A DNA stretch of 64,000 nt, from contig NZ_RDFA01000001.1 in assembly GCF_004118325.1 (NCBI RefSeq), positions 9,994-73,993 of the forward strand, read 5' to 3'. Below the pieces are notes generated by a model. That model searched no databases and was not told where the DNA came from. It was given only the letters and a program-made list of their open reading frames with translations. Positions 18,734-28,259 of the stretch are shown here, one piece after another. Source of the stretch: Halorientalis pallida (GTDB lineage Archaea; Halobacteriota; Halobacteria; Halobacteriales; Haloarculaceae). Both the position numbers and the translations under genes were made by a program. Positions within the stretch are counted from its first letter, which is position 1. Each line of letters begins with the position of its first letter.

Positions 18734-18810
18734 TCGACCGGGGCCGCCGGTGTTTCCCGCCGTGAGACGCTGCGTTCGGGTTATTGATCTCCCCGCTCGA
18801 CGGGGCAAAC

Positions 18811-19266
18811 ATGGAAGCACTCGACTCGGAGCGGTGCGGCGTCGGCATCCGCGGCGTCGCGATGGCTATCGACTCGGTCGTCTGGATCGCCCTCTTCATG
18901 ATCGCCGTCTCGGCCGTGGGTGCGGTCTCCGGTCAGACGGTAACTACTGCGAGCGGGGTCGAGACGGATCTCACCGGAACGCCCGCCGCCATCGCGCTGG
19001 GGCTCTGTCTCGCGCTCGCCATCGGCTACCACACGCTGGCCGAGTGGCGGTACGGCAAGACGCTCGGCAAGTACCTCGTGAGCATCCGGGTGGTCGCGGA
19101 CGACGGAACCGTGCCGTCACTCGGCGCGGTCCTGGGGCGTAACGTCCTCCGACTCGTCGACTGGTTGCCCCTGTTTTACCTCGTCGGGATCGGCGCAGTC
19201 GTCGTCTCCGACGGCCAGCGACGGCTCGGAGACCGGATGGCCGGCACCGCCGTCGTCCGGTCCTAG
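18811..19266 (+). CDS. RDD family membrane protein
   Basis: 151 residues. The family start is present as CGVGIRGVAMAIDSVVW, in which the R-D-D pattern reduces to R and D in the first span. Three hydrophobic segments follow, with the conserved motif YGKTLGKYLVSIRVV between spans 2 and 3 and the ending GDRMAGTAVV. RDD proteins are integral membrane proteins of mostly unknown function, some implicated in Na+ export. The ATG at 18811 lies about 30 nt after a TATA-like GGGTTATT, so it is preferred over the upstream TTG. Confidence 0.9.
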   Translation: MEALDSERCGVGIRGVAMAIDSVVWIALFMIAVSAVGAVSGQTVTTASGVETDLTGTPAAIALGLCLALAIGYHTLAEWRYGKTLGKYLVSIRVVADDGTVPSLGAVLGRNVLRLVDWLPLFYLVGIGAVVVSDGQRRLGDRMAGTAVVRS

Positions 19267-19354
19267 TTGAGCGCTGGCCCTCGAAGCGACCGTGACTCGA
19301 ACGTTCAGTTGACTATCCGGTGGTGGTTTCCCCGGAGGCTGCTTCGGATCGGCT

Positions 19355-19936
19355 ATGGACAGACGAACGTTGCTCGGTGTCGCAGGGAGTGCCGGCGTCG
19401 TCGCGACGGCTGGGTGCAGCGCACTGGGGAGGGCACAGACGCTCTCCGATCCCACGGTCGGTGGCGAGTCGGATCGGCGGAAGCATCTCGGTTTCACCGC
19501 GGACGGCGAGGAAGTGGCGACGTTCGGCGTCGACGGTCGCGTCTCCGGGGAGACTGTCGAACTGCCAATCGAGATCTATCACCGGGACGGAACCAGGGTC
19601 GAGTCGATCACGCTCAGGGTCTGGATGCCACCGCGGGACGCCCCCGCGACGGTGGCGGTCGAGTCGCCGGTTTCGGGCGACAGTTCCCCGCCGCCCGAGG
19701 TGACACTCTCGGTACCGGACAGGGGACAGGGCCAGCTGATCGGGATTTCCGACCTCGACGATCTCGCCGACGAGACGATCAGCACGCTGACTCTGCTCGT
19801 CAGGCCACATCCCGAGGCTTCGGGACCGCTCTCGATCGCGACGACCATCGAACTCGGTGGCGGGGGCGTACTGGCGAGCGATTACACGCTCGACGGCCAG
19901 CTCGACCTCGAATTTCCCGCGGTCACGAGCCAGTAG
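19355..19936 (+). CDS. Tat-exported lipoprotein, unknown function
   Basis: 193 residues. Signal DRRTLLGVAGSAGVVATAG ends with the lipobox AGC, giving a lipid-anchored mature protein from about Cys21. The mature chain is all-beta in character with alternating Thr/Val, consistent with an immunoglobulin-like fold, for example IEIYHRDGTRVESITLRVWM and IATTIELGGGG. No enzyme motif is visible. It lies 88 nt after the RDD gene and converges on the cupin gene (9 nt apart). Confidence 0.8.
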   Translation: MDRRTLLGVAGSAGVVATAGCSALGRAQTLSDPTVGGESDRRKHLGFTADGEEVATFGVDGRVSGETVELPIEIYHRDGTRVESITLRVWMPPRDAPATVAVESPVSGDSSPPPEVTLSVPDRGQGQLIGISDLDDLADETISTLTLLVRPHPEASGPLSIATTIELGGGGVLASDYTLDGQLDLEFPAVTSQ

Positions 19937-19945
19937 TCCAGCCGC

Positions 19946-20641
19946 TCAGAGTGTGGGCTGTTCGACGTGGTTGTTCCAGAACAGTTCGGATAGATACTTC
20001 GGGTAGGTCGCCTGGTAGCCCAGCGCGTTCGCGACGGGCCCGAGGACTTTCGCCATGGGGACCGTGACCGCCGGCGGCGGCGAGGTGAATACCGTGTCGT
20101 CGCTGGTCGCGGCGGTCATCGCCAGCCCCTGCAGGAGCCCGGGCTCGGCGTCCTCGTCTAACTTGCCTTCGTGGGCGAGGCCGTACAGCGTCGTGATCAC
20201 GTCCTGCGTCTGTCCGGCGGGGCGGGTCGTCGTCACCGTCGCGCCTATTTCCTCGCCGACGTTCCGGAAACTGTGTGGAACCTCCGGAGGGACGGTGAGT
20301 TCGTCGCCCGCGGTCGCGTGTCGAACGTCGCCGTCGACCTCGAAGTGGAACTCGCCGCGGATCACCTCGAACGATTCCTCGTAGCCGACGTGGTAGTGTT
20401 CCGGCGGCCCGTCGTTGCCGGCGGCGAAGACGCCGAGGCCGGTCGCAGTCTCGCCGTCGGTCTCCGTGGCGGGGACCAGTTCCGTCACCCACTCACCGGT
20501 GAGCGGATTCGAGATCAGGGGGCCGGTGCGGTCGGCCAGGCGGTCCGCGATGGGACCGTCGGGGTCGACGTCGATGCCGGTGTCGGGGATCGGGTCGCCG
20601 TGCTCGTCGATGGTTCGACCGAGCGTGACTGTGGAGGGCAC
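19946..20641 (-). CDS. Cupin-domain protein
   Basis: 231 residues from a GTG. A single cupin covers about residues 65-150. Motif 1 is PEHYHVGYEESFEVIRGE with two His and a Glu as likely metal ligands; motif 2 is PPEVPHSFRNVG, supplying the third His. The C-terminal 80 residues form a helical extension (TLYGLAHEGKLDEDAEPG to the end) unusual for a minimal cupin and shared with some dioxygenase-like members. Enzymatic role unknown. The gene follows the ABC transporter genes on the same strand after 61 nt without obvious coupling. Confidence 0.85.
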   Translation of the reverse strand: MPSTVTLGRTIDEHGDPIPDTGIDVDPDGPIADRLADRTGPLISNPLTGEWVTELVPATETDGETATGLGVFAAGNDGPPEHYHVGYEESFEVIRGEFHFEVDGDVRHATAGDELTVPPEVPHSFRNVGEEIGATVTTTRPAGQTQDVITTLYGLAHEGKLDEDAEPGLLQGLAMTAATSDDTVFTSPPPAVTVPMAKVLGPVANALGYQATYPKYLSELFWNNHVEQPTL

Positions 20642-20702
20642 GGGTTCCGTCTCGCCCGTCGCCGTCGAAAGCGTGTCGGTACTCGAACCCGGTGTCGGCC
20701 AG

Positions 20703-21959
20703 TCACTCGTAGCGGAGCGCGTCGATGGGGTCGACGCGGGCCGCGCTCCAGGCGGGGTAGAGCCCGGAGACGACGCCGACGACCAGTCCGATGCCGATGG
20801 CCGCCCCGACCCAGACCAGCGGGAGGGTCAGGGGGAGTTCCGCGTACGTGACGGCGACCCACCCGCCCGCGACGCCGATGGGGACGCCGAGCAGTGCGCC
20901 GCCGACGCCCAGCAGGAGCGCTTCGACGAGGAACAACTGGAGGACGTCGCGGTTGGTCGCGCCGACGGCTTTCATGATCCCGATCTCCTTGGTTCGCTCG
21001 CGCACCGAGACGAGCATGATGTTGGCGATGCCGATAGCGCCGACGAGCAGGGAGATGACGGCGATGCCGGTGACGAACTGGGTGAGCCGGTCGACGACGT
21101 TCTCGATGCGCTCGACGATGTCCTCGTTCGTCCGGGCGCTGACCTCGTAGCTCCCGGGAGCCAGCTGTGTGGCGTCGGACTCGGCCTCGAGGTAGTCCTG
21201 CACGCGGTCCTGGACGGCGGCGGTATCGCCGGGATTCGCGGCGACGACGGTCACCTGCGGGAAGACGTTCTGTCGGGTGCCCGTGGTCGGACTCGTGACC
21301 ACGGTGTCGTAGGCACAGGTGGGCAGGTAGAAGCGTGGCTGGGAGCCGAAGCCGGCGAGCGGGTTCAGCCCGGCGTCGTCCCCGAGGACGCCGACGACGG
21401 TGACGTTCCGCGTTCGGTTCCCGCGCTGGGTGATCGACACCTGATCACCGACCGAGAGATTACCGGGGAAGAGCGCGGCCGCGGAGGGCGTCACGACCAT
21501 CTCGGCGGGGCAGGCCGCACCCGAGCCCGCATCGGCGAAGGCGTCTCCCTCGCGGAACGTGACGCTCTCGAACAGCGCGGGCGTGGTCGCGGTCACCTGG
21601 TCTCTCGCGACAGTCTCACCCCCGTGTGTGAGCGCGGACGTGGCGATGGTGCCGCGGGGGACGACCCGATCAACCCCCTCGATCTCGCCGATCCGACTCA
21701 CGTCGTGCTCGGTGAACACGGGCTGGGAGAGCGCGGCGGGGGGGCCGCCGTCGTCGCTGGGCGTGGCGACGAGGAAGACGCGATTGGCCGGCGAGTCGTC
21801 GAACTGCCCGACGACTTCCGCCTTGACGCTCGCCCCGAGCGTGACGAAGGTGATGACCGCCGCGATGCCGATGACGATACCCAGCGCGGTCAGGGCCGCC
21901 CGGAGTTTGTGGCCGCGGATCGACCGCACCGCCAGCCGCAGGCTCTCGGCGGCGTCCAT
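20703..21959 (-). CDS. MacB-type ABC transporter permease (FtsX domain)
   Basis: 418 residues. TM1 (LRAALTALGIVIGIAAVITFV) precedes a large extracytoplasmic MacB-PCD domain (about 45-280), then three spans within the FtsX domain (about 285-410) and the family C-terminus PAWSAARVDPIDALRYE. Such permeases work mechanically on extracytoplasmic substrates or lipoproteins rather than forming a classical channel. Its ATG overlaps the stop of the ATPase gene by one base (TGATG). The divergent LolA-like gene at 22764 may encode a partner. Confidence 0.93.
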   Translation of the reverse strand: MDAAESLRLAVRSIRGHKLRAALTALGIVIGIAAVITFVTLGASVKAEVVGQFDDSPANRVFLVATPSDDGGPPAALSQPVFTEHDVSRIGEIEGVDRVVPRGTIATSALTHGGETVARDQVTATTPALFESVTFREGDAFADAGSGAACPAEMVVTPSAAALFPGNLSVGDQVSITQRGNRTRNVTVVGVLGDDAGLNPLAGFGSQPRFYLPTCAYDTVVTSPTTGTRQNVFPQVTVVAANPGDTAAVQDRVQDYLEAESDATQLAPGSYEVSARTNEDIVERIENVVDRLTQFVTGIAVISLLVGAIGIANIMLVSVRERTKEIGIMKAVGATNRDVLQLFLVEALLLGVGGALLGVPIGVAGGWVAVTYAELPLTLPLVWVGAAIGIGLVVGVVSGLYPAWSAARVDPIDALRYE

Positions 21960-22681
21960 CAGGCCGCCCCCGTCGGGTCCACGGCGTCGATCCCTTCGAT
22001 CTCGCCGTCGCGGAGCCTGACGATGCGTTCGGCCCGGTCTGCGATGGATCGCTGGTGGGTGACCAGCAGGATGGTGTTGCCGGCCGCGTGGAGGTCGTCT
22101 AGCAGGGCCATGATCCGCTCGCCAGTCTCGGTGTCCACGTTCCCGGTGGGTTCGTCCGCGAGGACGATGGCCGGATCGGTCACCAGCGCGCGGGCGATGG
22201 CGACCCGTTGTCGCTGGCCTCCGCTGAGTTCCGACGGCCGGTGGTCGGTGCGGTCGCCCAGCCCGACCCTGTCGAGGAGGTCCCGGGCTCGCTCCGTGCG
22301 CTCGGCGCGCGCGGCGCCCTGGAAGACCAGCGGGAGGGCGGCGTTCTCTTCGGCGGTCAGCCGCGGCATGAGGTTGAACGTCTGGAAGACGAAGCCGACC
22401 TCCTGTCCGCGGACCCGTGCGCGCTGGCCGGCCGACAGCGCCGTCACGTCCTCGCCGGCGACGCTGACGGTCCCGGCCGTCGGCGTGTCGAGACAGCCCA
22501 CGAGGTTGAGGAGGGTACTCTTGCCCGACCCGCTGGGCCCCATGACGGCGGTGTAGGAGCCTCGGGCGAGCGTGAGCGACACGTCGTCGAGGGCGTAGAC
22601 CGGTTCGCCGCGGGTGTACGTGCGGGACACCGCGTCGAGTTCGACGGCCGGCTGCTCGGCGCTGGCCACGTCGCCTGTCAT
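21959..22681 (-). CDS. MacB/LolD-type ABC transporter ATPase
   Basis: 240 residues. Walker A GPSGSGKS, Q-loop in FVFQTFNLMPRL, signature LSGGQRQR, Walker B IVLADEPTG and switch VTHQ are all intact. Length and sequence fit the LolD/MacB ATPase subfamily that pairs with FtsX-type permeases. The frame extends 92 codons upstream into the promoter of the divergent gene, but the ATG at 22681 begins the recognisable protein. It is translationally coupled to the permease. The 82 nt upstream hold the divergent promoters. Confidence 0.94.
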   Translation of the reverse strand: MTGDVASAEQPAVELDAVSRTYTRGEPVYALDDVSLTLARGSYTAVMGPSGSGKSTLLNLVGCLDTPTAGTVSVAGEDVTALSAGQRARVRGQEVGFVFQTFNLMPRLTAEENAALPLVFQGAARAERTERARDLLDRVGLGDRTDHRPSELSGGQRQRVAIARALVTDPAIVLADEPTGNVDTETGERIMALLDDLHAAGNTILLVTHQRSIADRAERIVRLRDGEIEGIDAVDPTGAA

Positions 22682-22763
22682 CGACCGAACCAGGGGCTCC
22701 AGACAATTGAACGCTACGCGCACCAGCCGAAGGGTTAAGCGGTTCTCTCCCCTAGGCAATTCC

Positions 22764-23924
22764 GTGACACCTCCCGCCAGTGATACGGACCGAGGGGTAC
22801 TGTCCCTCCGGCTGGCCGCCATCGTCGCCGTCCTGCTGGGGGCCGGCGTCGCCGTGGGCATGGCCGTCCAGCCCGACGCGACGACCGCGCCCAGCGGCGA
22901 GGACGTCCTCGACCGCACCGCGGAACGGTACGCCGACGCCGACAGCTTCGTCGGCACCGTCGCCGTCGACGTAACTTTCGAGAACGAGACCGACCGGGTC
23001 GAACGATCGGCCCGCGCGCAGGTCCAGTACCTCGCGCCGGACGGCTACCGGATGGACGTTCTCGCCCCCGACCGCGTAGCGAACACGACAGTCGCCACGA
23101 ACGGCTCGGTGATGTGGCTCGACGGCCCGGCCGGCCCGCCCGTCGTCCGCTCGCCCAACGCCAGCCAGTCCGAACGGCTCGAACAGGTGAACGTCTCCAG
23201 GACTGTGGAGAAACTCGACGCGAACACGTCGGTGACCAACCGTGGCACGGCGACCGTCGACGGTGAGGAGACCTACGTCCTCGACGTGGAATACACCGGC
23301 TCGACGGAGTTGCCCGACGACGAGCGCTACGCCAACCTCAGTGACGAACTCGATCGGATCGAGGAGACGAACCTCACAGTCTGGGTCGACACCGACGACT
23401 ACCGGCTCCACAAGGTCGAAGCCGTCGTGACCGGGGACGAGGGAACGATGACGACGACGATGCGCTTCGAGTCGTTCCGGTTCGACGTGGCGATCCACGA
23501 GAGCTCGTTCCAGCCGCCGACCGACCGCCGGGTCGTGTCGGGCGCGTTCGACCGGACGAGCTACGACACGCTCGCCGATGCGAACGCGGCCGTGGACTTC
23601 AGCGTCACCGAGCCCGCAGTGCCGGCCGGCTTCGAGCTCCAGAGTGCCGTCGTCGGCTCGCAGGGCGACCGTGCGACGGTGACCGGCGTCTACGGTAACG
23701 GGACGGCCGAGTTCGTCGTCGTGGCGTCCGAACGGAACCCGCTCTCCCGGTTCGACACGGACGGCGAGTCGCTGGCGGTCGGCAACGAGACCGTCACGGT
23801 CGTCTCGCGGGGCGACACGACGGTCCTGTTCTGGGAGGCCGACGGCCGGACCTACGGCGTCGCCGGCTCGCTCGGACAGGATCGACTCGCCGAGATCGCT
23901 GGACCGCTGATCGCGGCGGACTAG
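22764..23924 (+). CDS. LolA-like exported lipoprotein-handling protein
   Basis: 386 residues from GTG 22764. An N-terminal hydrophobic anchor (LRLAAIVAVLLGAGVAVGMAV) is followed by a LolA-like half-barrel (about 45-240), including DVLDRTAERYADADSFVGTV and an MDVLAPDR strand, then a second beta-rich domain ending in WEADGRTYGVAG. Outer-membrane lipoprotein carrier LolA is the named relative; an archaeon has no outer membrane, so here it more likely binds lipid or lipoprotein on the cell surface. Divergent from the MacB-type transporter, which supports a shared task. Stops overlap with the convergent gene at 23921. Confidence 0.84.
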   Translation: MTPPASDTDRGVLSLRLAAIVAVLLGAGVAVGMAVQPDATTAPSGEDVLDRTAERYADADSFVGTVAVDVTFENETDRVERSARAQVQYLAPDGYRMDVLAPDRVANTTVATNGSVMWLDGPAGPPVVRSPNASQSERLEQVNVSRTVEKLDANTSVTNRGTATVDGEETYVLDVEYTGSTELPDDERYANLSDELDRIEETNLTVWVDTDDYRLHKVEAVVTGDEGTMTTTMRFESFRFDVAIHESSFQPPTDRRVVSGAFDRTSYDTLADANAAVDFSVTEPAVPAGFELQSAVVGSQGDRATVTGVYGNGTAEFVVVASERNPLSRFDTDGESLAVGNETVTVVSRGDTTVLFWEADGRTYGVAGSLGQDRLAEIAGPLIAAD

Positions 23925-24703
23925 TTTTCACCGCCTCGCTCGTCCATTTTCGAGACGTGTCGTAACTGGAACCGCTCGCGGAGTCCGACGAGCAGTCCGA
24001 GCCCGACGACCGGCGCGAAAAATCGTAGCAGGAGGCCGAAGAAGCCGGTGAGAACCGATGGCTCGTTCACGCCCGCCTCGAACACCCGATAGTAGCCGGT
24101 GCTGGTCCGGACTGGCGTTTCGGGAACCTCGACGGACCCGGTGTGATTGGCCGAGCCGGTCCAGGCAGCCCGGCGGACCGTCGGCGGTACGTCCGCGGCA
24201 TCGACCGAGACGGCCGCCAGTGTCTCTCGTGGATCGACGGGTTCGAGATCGAGGTAGATCCGAACCAGGGAGCCATCGGAGGCATTCTCGGGTTCGGGCG
24301 AAGGGGTCGTGGTGTAGATCGGTTCGTAGATTCTGCCCTCGACCCGGGCGTAACGGTAGCGTTCGTCGGCAGGGCCAGCAAACTCACCTGATTCGGGCGA
24401 CGCCTGCCAGTCAGTGGGAACGGTGTGGTTGGTGGCAAGGTACGACTCGAAGGCACAGACTCGAAGGTCGTCGTAGGCCGAGCAACCGATCTCGTCACTG
24501 ATCGGAACCTGATACGGCGTGTCCTCCAGTTCGGGCGCGTACTCGATGGTACTCCCGTTGACCGTCACCTCGGCGCGCTCGTACTCGTGGACCTGCTCGC
24601 CGAAGTCCAGGGGGAGGCTCCAGAGCGGCGCCGTCAACAGCACGAGCGCGAACACGCAGGTGAGCGCGTCTCGCCGTGCGGGCGTGAGAGAGCGGGCGGC
24701 CAT
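23921..24703 (-). CDS. Membrane-anchored extracytoplasmic protein, unknown function
   Basis: 260 residues from ATG 24703. An N-terminal span (ALTCVFALVLLTAPLWSLPL) and a C-terminal span (LTGFFGLLLRFFAPVVGLGLLVG) flank an acidic extracytoplasmic domain of about 190 residues with several N-glycosylation sequons (NHT, NGS, NAS) and a Cys pair (IGCSAYDDLRVC). A GTG at 24724 is in frame, but the TATA-like AATTACTTT is about 30 nt before 24703 and only about 10 before 24724. The basic C-terminal tail should be cytoplasmic. No family recognised. Confidence 0.72.
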   Translation of the reverse strand: MAARSLTPARRDALTCVFALVLLTAPLWSLPLDFGEQVHEYERAEVTVNGSTIEYAPELEDTPYQVPISDEIGCSAYDDLRVCAFESYLATNHTVPTDWQASPESGEFAGPADERYRYARVEGRIYEPIYTTTPSPEPENASDGSLVRIYLDLEPVDPRETLAAVSVDAADVPPTVRRAAWTGSANHTGSVEVPETPVRTSTGYYRVFEAGVNEPSVLTGFFGLLLRFFAPVVGLGLLVGLRERFQLRHVSKMDERGGEN

Positions 24704-24758
24704 CCGTGGCCGGTGGATCTCCACGGCCGATCAAAGTAATTTCGATCCGCTGACACGA

Positions 24759-26387
24759 TCACTCGTACGTGTACCCGTCCAGGCGGGCGACGGTGTAGCG
24801 GTAACAGCCCGCGGCGGCGAGCGCGAGCAGGGTGGCCCACGCGAGGAAGCCGACGGCCCGGACCAGCTGCGCCGACCCCCCGGCGAACGGCGGGGCGTCG
24901 ATCACGACGGGGACGAAGACGGCCGCGATACCGGCGACGGCCACGACGGTCGTGAGGAAGGAGTGGCCGAGCAGGGCGGCAGTCGTCGGCGTCGGGGCCT
25001 CGACACCGCCGAAGGCGCGGACGGCCTCGAACCGCGGCGCGAACGCCCCCAACCCAAGCGCCAGTAGACTGCTGAAGCCCGTGAGGACGATCGCGTACAC
25101 GAGGACGTACGCGAGATTCACCGACCCGAGGGTGCTGTACCAGCCGGTCAGCACGACGCCCAGCAGGGTGACCGGGAGCCACAGAATGGTGCCGGCGAGG
25201 ATGCGTGCGCGGACCAGCGTCCTGCCGGGCGAAGGTGTCGTGAGAACGGCTGGCAGCATCGATCCCTCGGCACCCAGCGGGTTCAGCCCGAAGGTCCCGC
25301 CGGCGAGGAACGCGCCGAGCACGGCGACGAACACTGGCATGATCGGCGACCGCGGGTTGGAGACCGCCAGTTGCGCGATGGGGAAGGCCATGAACAGGAA
25401 GTAGGTCAGGTGGACGAACTGGGCGGGTGCACGCACACCGCGGACCCACTGCCACCAGACGAGGCGGGTGACCCGGCGACCGGCGAGGGCGGAGGGCATC
25501 GCCGCGCGTGAGAGCCGCGCCCGGACGCTGGTCCCGTCGCTCGTGACCGGATCGGCGTACCAGACGACCGGCGCCAGCTGCCAGGTGGCCCCGAACAGCA
25601 GCGGGATCGACCCCAGGACGATGCCGGCGGCGACCAGCGACGGCGTGCCGACGGTGACGGCCACCGGCGATGCGACGAGCAACAGATCGGCGTACGGACC
25701 GACCGGGACGGCCCCGAGCGGGGCGAGTGCCTCCAACAGTCTGACCGGGTTCGATGGCGCGAACACGTTCACCCCGACGATGATCGCCCCGGCGACGAGG
25801 AGGCTCGCCCACGCGCCCGATGGGTTCGACCAGCCCAGCCGTCGGTACCCGAGGCGCACGAGATAGCCGAGGGTGAATCCGCCGGTCAGCCCGAGTGCGA
25901 GCAGGGGCAGGACACCGACGACGGCGACCGGGATCATGAGAGGGGTTCCAGCACCCAGCGCGAAAGCCGCGACCGCAGCCACGATCGGGCTCCCGAACAC
26001 GGCGACGACGCGTACGTACTCCGCGAGCACGAGGCCCGTGACGACCGCCCGAGGGCGCACGAGCGTCAACAACAGGTCGGCGTGGTCGGCGTCACCGGCG
26101 CGTTCGAGCGCCCGGAGACCGAACACGATCGAGAGCGATCCGATCCAGGCCACGACCTGCGGCCGGAGCAGTTCGACGACCGGCAGGTCCGTCCCGGTCC
26201 GAAACCTGAGGCCCAGCGCGTACCCCCCGGACAACAGGGAGAACAGGACCGGCGAGAACAGCACCAGCAGGAGCGCGATGCCCATGAGTTGCCGGCGACT
26301 GGCGAGGACGGCCCGGACGCTGCGGCGTATCTCGACGGTCGCGATGTGGACTCCGTGCCGGAGGTCCCTCGCCAGTTGTCCTGCCAT
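24759..26387 (-). CDS. ABC-2 type transporter permease
   Basis: 542 residues with about twelve hydrophobic segments distributed through the chain, starting LMGIALLLVLFSPVLFSLLSG. Each half has the arrangement of an ABC-2 exporter subunit, so this looks like two permease units in one chain. It lies 1 nt after the stop of the ATPase gene, so the two are a transporter pair. Substrate unknown; haloarchaeal relatives are usually annotated only as ABC exporters. Confidence 0.88.
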   Translation of the reverse strand: MAGQLARDLRHGVHIATVEIRRSVRAVLASRRQLMGIALLLVLFSPVLFSLLSGGYALGLRFRTGTDLPVVELLRPQVVAWIGSLSIVFGLRALERAGDADHADLLLTLVRPRAVVTGLVLAEYVRVVAVFGSPIVAAVAAFALGAGTPLMIPVAVVGVLPLLALGLTGGFTLGYLVRLGYRRLGWSNPSGAWASLLVAGAIIVGVNVFAPSNPVRLLEALAPLGAVPVGPYADLLLVASPVAVTVGTPSLVAAGIVLGSIPLLFGATWQLAPVVWYADPVTSDGTSVRARLSRAAMPSALAGRRVTRLVWWQWVRGVRAPAQFVHLTYFLFMAFPIAQLAVSNPRSPIMPVFVAVLGAFLAGGTFGLNPLGAEGSMLPAVLTTPSPGRTLVRARILAGTILWLPVTLLGVVLTGWYSTLGSVNLAYVLVYAIVLTGFSSLLALGLGAFAPRFEAVRAFGGVEAPTPTTAALLGHSFLTTVVAVAGIAAVFVPVVIDAPPFAGGSAQLVRAVGFLAWATLLALAAAGCYRYTVARLDGYTYE

Positions 26388-26388
26388 C

Positions 26389-27150
26389 TCAGTCCTCCAG
26401 GACGGCCTCGCCCGGGTGCCCGAGTTCGGCCGTCAGGTCGAGGAACGCGTCCTCCAGTCCCCGTTCTGTGCCGGTCTCGGCCCGGTGTTCCAGTTCCGTC
26501 GGCGTCCCCTGGGCGACGAGTCGCCCCTCGTTGAGGACGCCCACGCTGTCGGCCAGTTCCTCGACGACCGGGAGGACGTGCGTCGAGAGAAAGACCGTCC
26601 GCCCCTGGGCCGCGAGTTCCGCGAGCAGGTCCCTGACCGTGCGGGCGGCCCGCGGATCGAGCCCGCTGGTCGGTTCGTCCAGAAAGAGCACGTCGGGGTC
26701 GCCCAGGACAGTCCCGGCGAGCGCCGTCTTCTGTCGCATCCCCTTCGAGTAGGTCCGGATCGGCTCGTCGGCGTCACCGAGCAGCTCGAACCGCTCCAGC
26801 AGGGGGTCGATCCGGTCGCGGGCGGACGCACCGAGGTCGCGCAGGTCCGCGAGATAGGAGAGCTGTTCCCGGGCGGTCAACTCGTCGTAGACCGGCGGTT
26901 GTTCGGGGAGGTAGCCCACGTGGTCCACGACGGCGTCCCGGTCGGCGACGTGGTCGCCCTCGATCCAGGCGTCACCGCCGCTGGGATCGGTCAGCGTCGT
27001 CAGGATCCGCATAGTAGTGGTCTTTCCCGCACCGTTCGGGCCGAGAAAGCCGTAGACGGTGCCCTGCGGGATCGAGAGGTCCAGCCCCGACAGGGCCGTC
27101 ACGTCACCGTATGTCTTCGTCAGCGCCTCCGTCTCGATGGCGGCGGGCAT
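26389..27150 (-). CDS. ABC transporter ATP-binding protein
   Basis: 253 residues. Walker A is GPNGAGKT, Q-loop YLPEQPPVYDELT, the signature is YSKGMRQK (K for the usual Gly-Gly variant, common in drug and sodium exporters), Walker B VLFLDEPTSGLD and switch LSTHV. The family is that of CcmA/NatA-like export ATPases. Partner permease follows immediately. The 97 nt upstream (27151-27247) separate it from the GINS gene, read in the same direction, with no hairpin seen. Confidence 0.94.
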   Translation of the reverse strand: MPAAIETEALTKTYGDVTALSGLDLSIPQGTVYGFLGPNGAGKTTTMRILTTLTDPSGGDAWIEGDHVADRDAVVDHVGYLPEQPPVYDELTAREQLSYLADLRDLGASARDRIDPLLERFELLGDADEPIRTYSKGMRQKTALAGTVLGDPDVLFLDEPTSGLDPRAARTVRDLLAELAAQGRTVFLSTHVLPVVEELADSVGVLNEGRLVAQGTPTELEHRAETGTERGLEDAFLDLTAELGHPGEAVLED

Positions 27151-27247
27151 TGCCCGTCACTGACAGCCTCCAGCGGTATCAATCGTCCGGAGACCACACC
27201 ACGCCGATACCGCCCGGAACGTGGGAGCGTCGAACGGTTCGACTCAC

Positions 27248-28258
27248 TCACCGATCCAGCGGTTCCGCGGCGTCGCGTTCCACGAGGGGTTCGGCGTTGG
27301 CTGCTGGGAGCGTCACCACGTCCTCGCTGGCCAGGTCGTAGGCCCGTTCGTCGATGCCGAGGATCTCGCCCACGTCGCGCGTGATCCGGACCGTCCGGCG
27401 GTCGATACTGGATCCCTCCCCGCCCGACCCCGCTTTCGCCCCGCCGTCCGAACGCGGGTCGGGCGTCGGTTCGGCGGCGTCGTCTCCCGCCGGGTCGGAC
27501 GCTGTCGTCCCGTCAGCTCCGCCGGGGGCGCTCGAGGGACTCGGCGTGTCGGCCTCGATCGCATCCGTCTCGACGTCGCCCGCGTCGTCCGACTCGCCGG
27601 ACGCTGGCGGTTCCTGTGGCGGCACGGGCCGGTCGGAGTCCGACGAGTCCGCCGACCCCGCCGATCCGGGTGCGCCGGCCGTCGGCGCGTCCTCGCCGCT
27701 GCCCATCAGGTCCGCGGCGTCGACGCTGGTCGACCGGTCCGGCTCGGGGGACGGTTCCGGCGGGTCCGTCGCGTCCGTCGCGTCGGCCCTCGGCGGCTCG
27801 GGAGTCCCAGTCTCCCCGTCGTCGGGTGTCGTGTCCGCCGTCACGTCCGGCGTGTCGAGGGCGGCGGGGTCCTCGCCGTCGAGGATGGCGAACACCCGGT
27901 CGCGGTTGTTCTCGATGGACGCGACCATACTCTCGAACAGTTCGCGCTCCTCGGCGGTCAGTCCCTCGTCCTCGGTGGGCATGTCCGCCGCGGCGAAGGA
28001 GGCCATCTTGACGAGTTTGCCGACGCGGCGTTCGTAGATAGCCTCCACAGTTTGCTCGGCCGTGTTGATGTTGTCGGTGATCCGGTTGACTTCCGGATCG
28101 TCGAAGGGGTCGTCGGCCCGCTCGGCGGCCAGGTCCCGCTCCTCGCGCAGTTCCTGGATCAGCTCGCCCGCGTCCGCGTAGAAGGAGTCGCGCAACTGCT
28201 GGAGGCTGTCGCTCTGTCGCTCTCGGTCCCTGACCGACTGGAGTTCGTCGAGGTTCAT
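27248..28258 (-). CDS. GINS complex subunit (Gins51)
   Basis: 336 residues. The helical A domain (about 1-125, starting MNLDELQSVRDRERQSDSLQ) is followed by a very long low-complexity acidic linker rich in Asp, Pro, Ser, Thr (about 130-280) and a small C-terminal B domain (VRITRDVGEILGIDERAYDL). This A-then-B order is that of archaeal Gins51. GINS binds MCM and GAN/RecJ-like protein at the replication fork. The gene follows priS with 1 nt between stop and start, the classic archaeal primase-GINS pairing. The linker is much longer than in non-halophiles. Confidence 0.93.
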   Translation of the reverse strand: MNLDELQSVRDRERQSDSLQQLRDSFYADAGELIQELREERDLAAERADDPFDDPEVNRITDNINTAEQTVEAIYERRVGKLVKMASFAAADMPTEDEGLTAEERELFESMVASIENNRDRVFAILDGEDPAALDTPDVTADTTPDDGETGTPEPPRADATDATDPPEPSPEPDRSTSVDAADLMGSGEDAPTAGAPGSAGSADSSDSDRPVPPQEPPASGESDDAGDVETDAIEADTPSPSSAPGGADGTTASDPAGDDAAEPTPDPRSDGGAKAGSGGEGSSIDRRTVRITRDVGEILGIDERAYDLASEDVVTLPAANAEPLVERDAAEPLDR

Positions 28259-28259
28259 G

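Noticed and set aside
20415-22556. A 713-codon plus-strand frame over the MacB-type genes
   Set aside because: Low-complexity Arg/Gly/Asp sequence without motifs; the minus-strand ABC genes have every expected motif and overlap start-to-stop.
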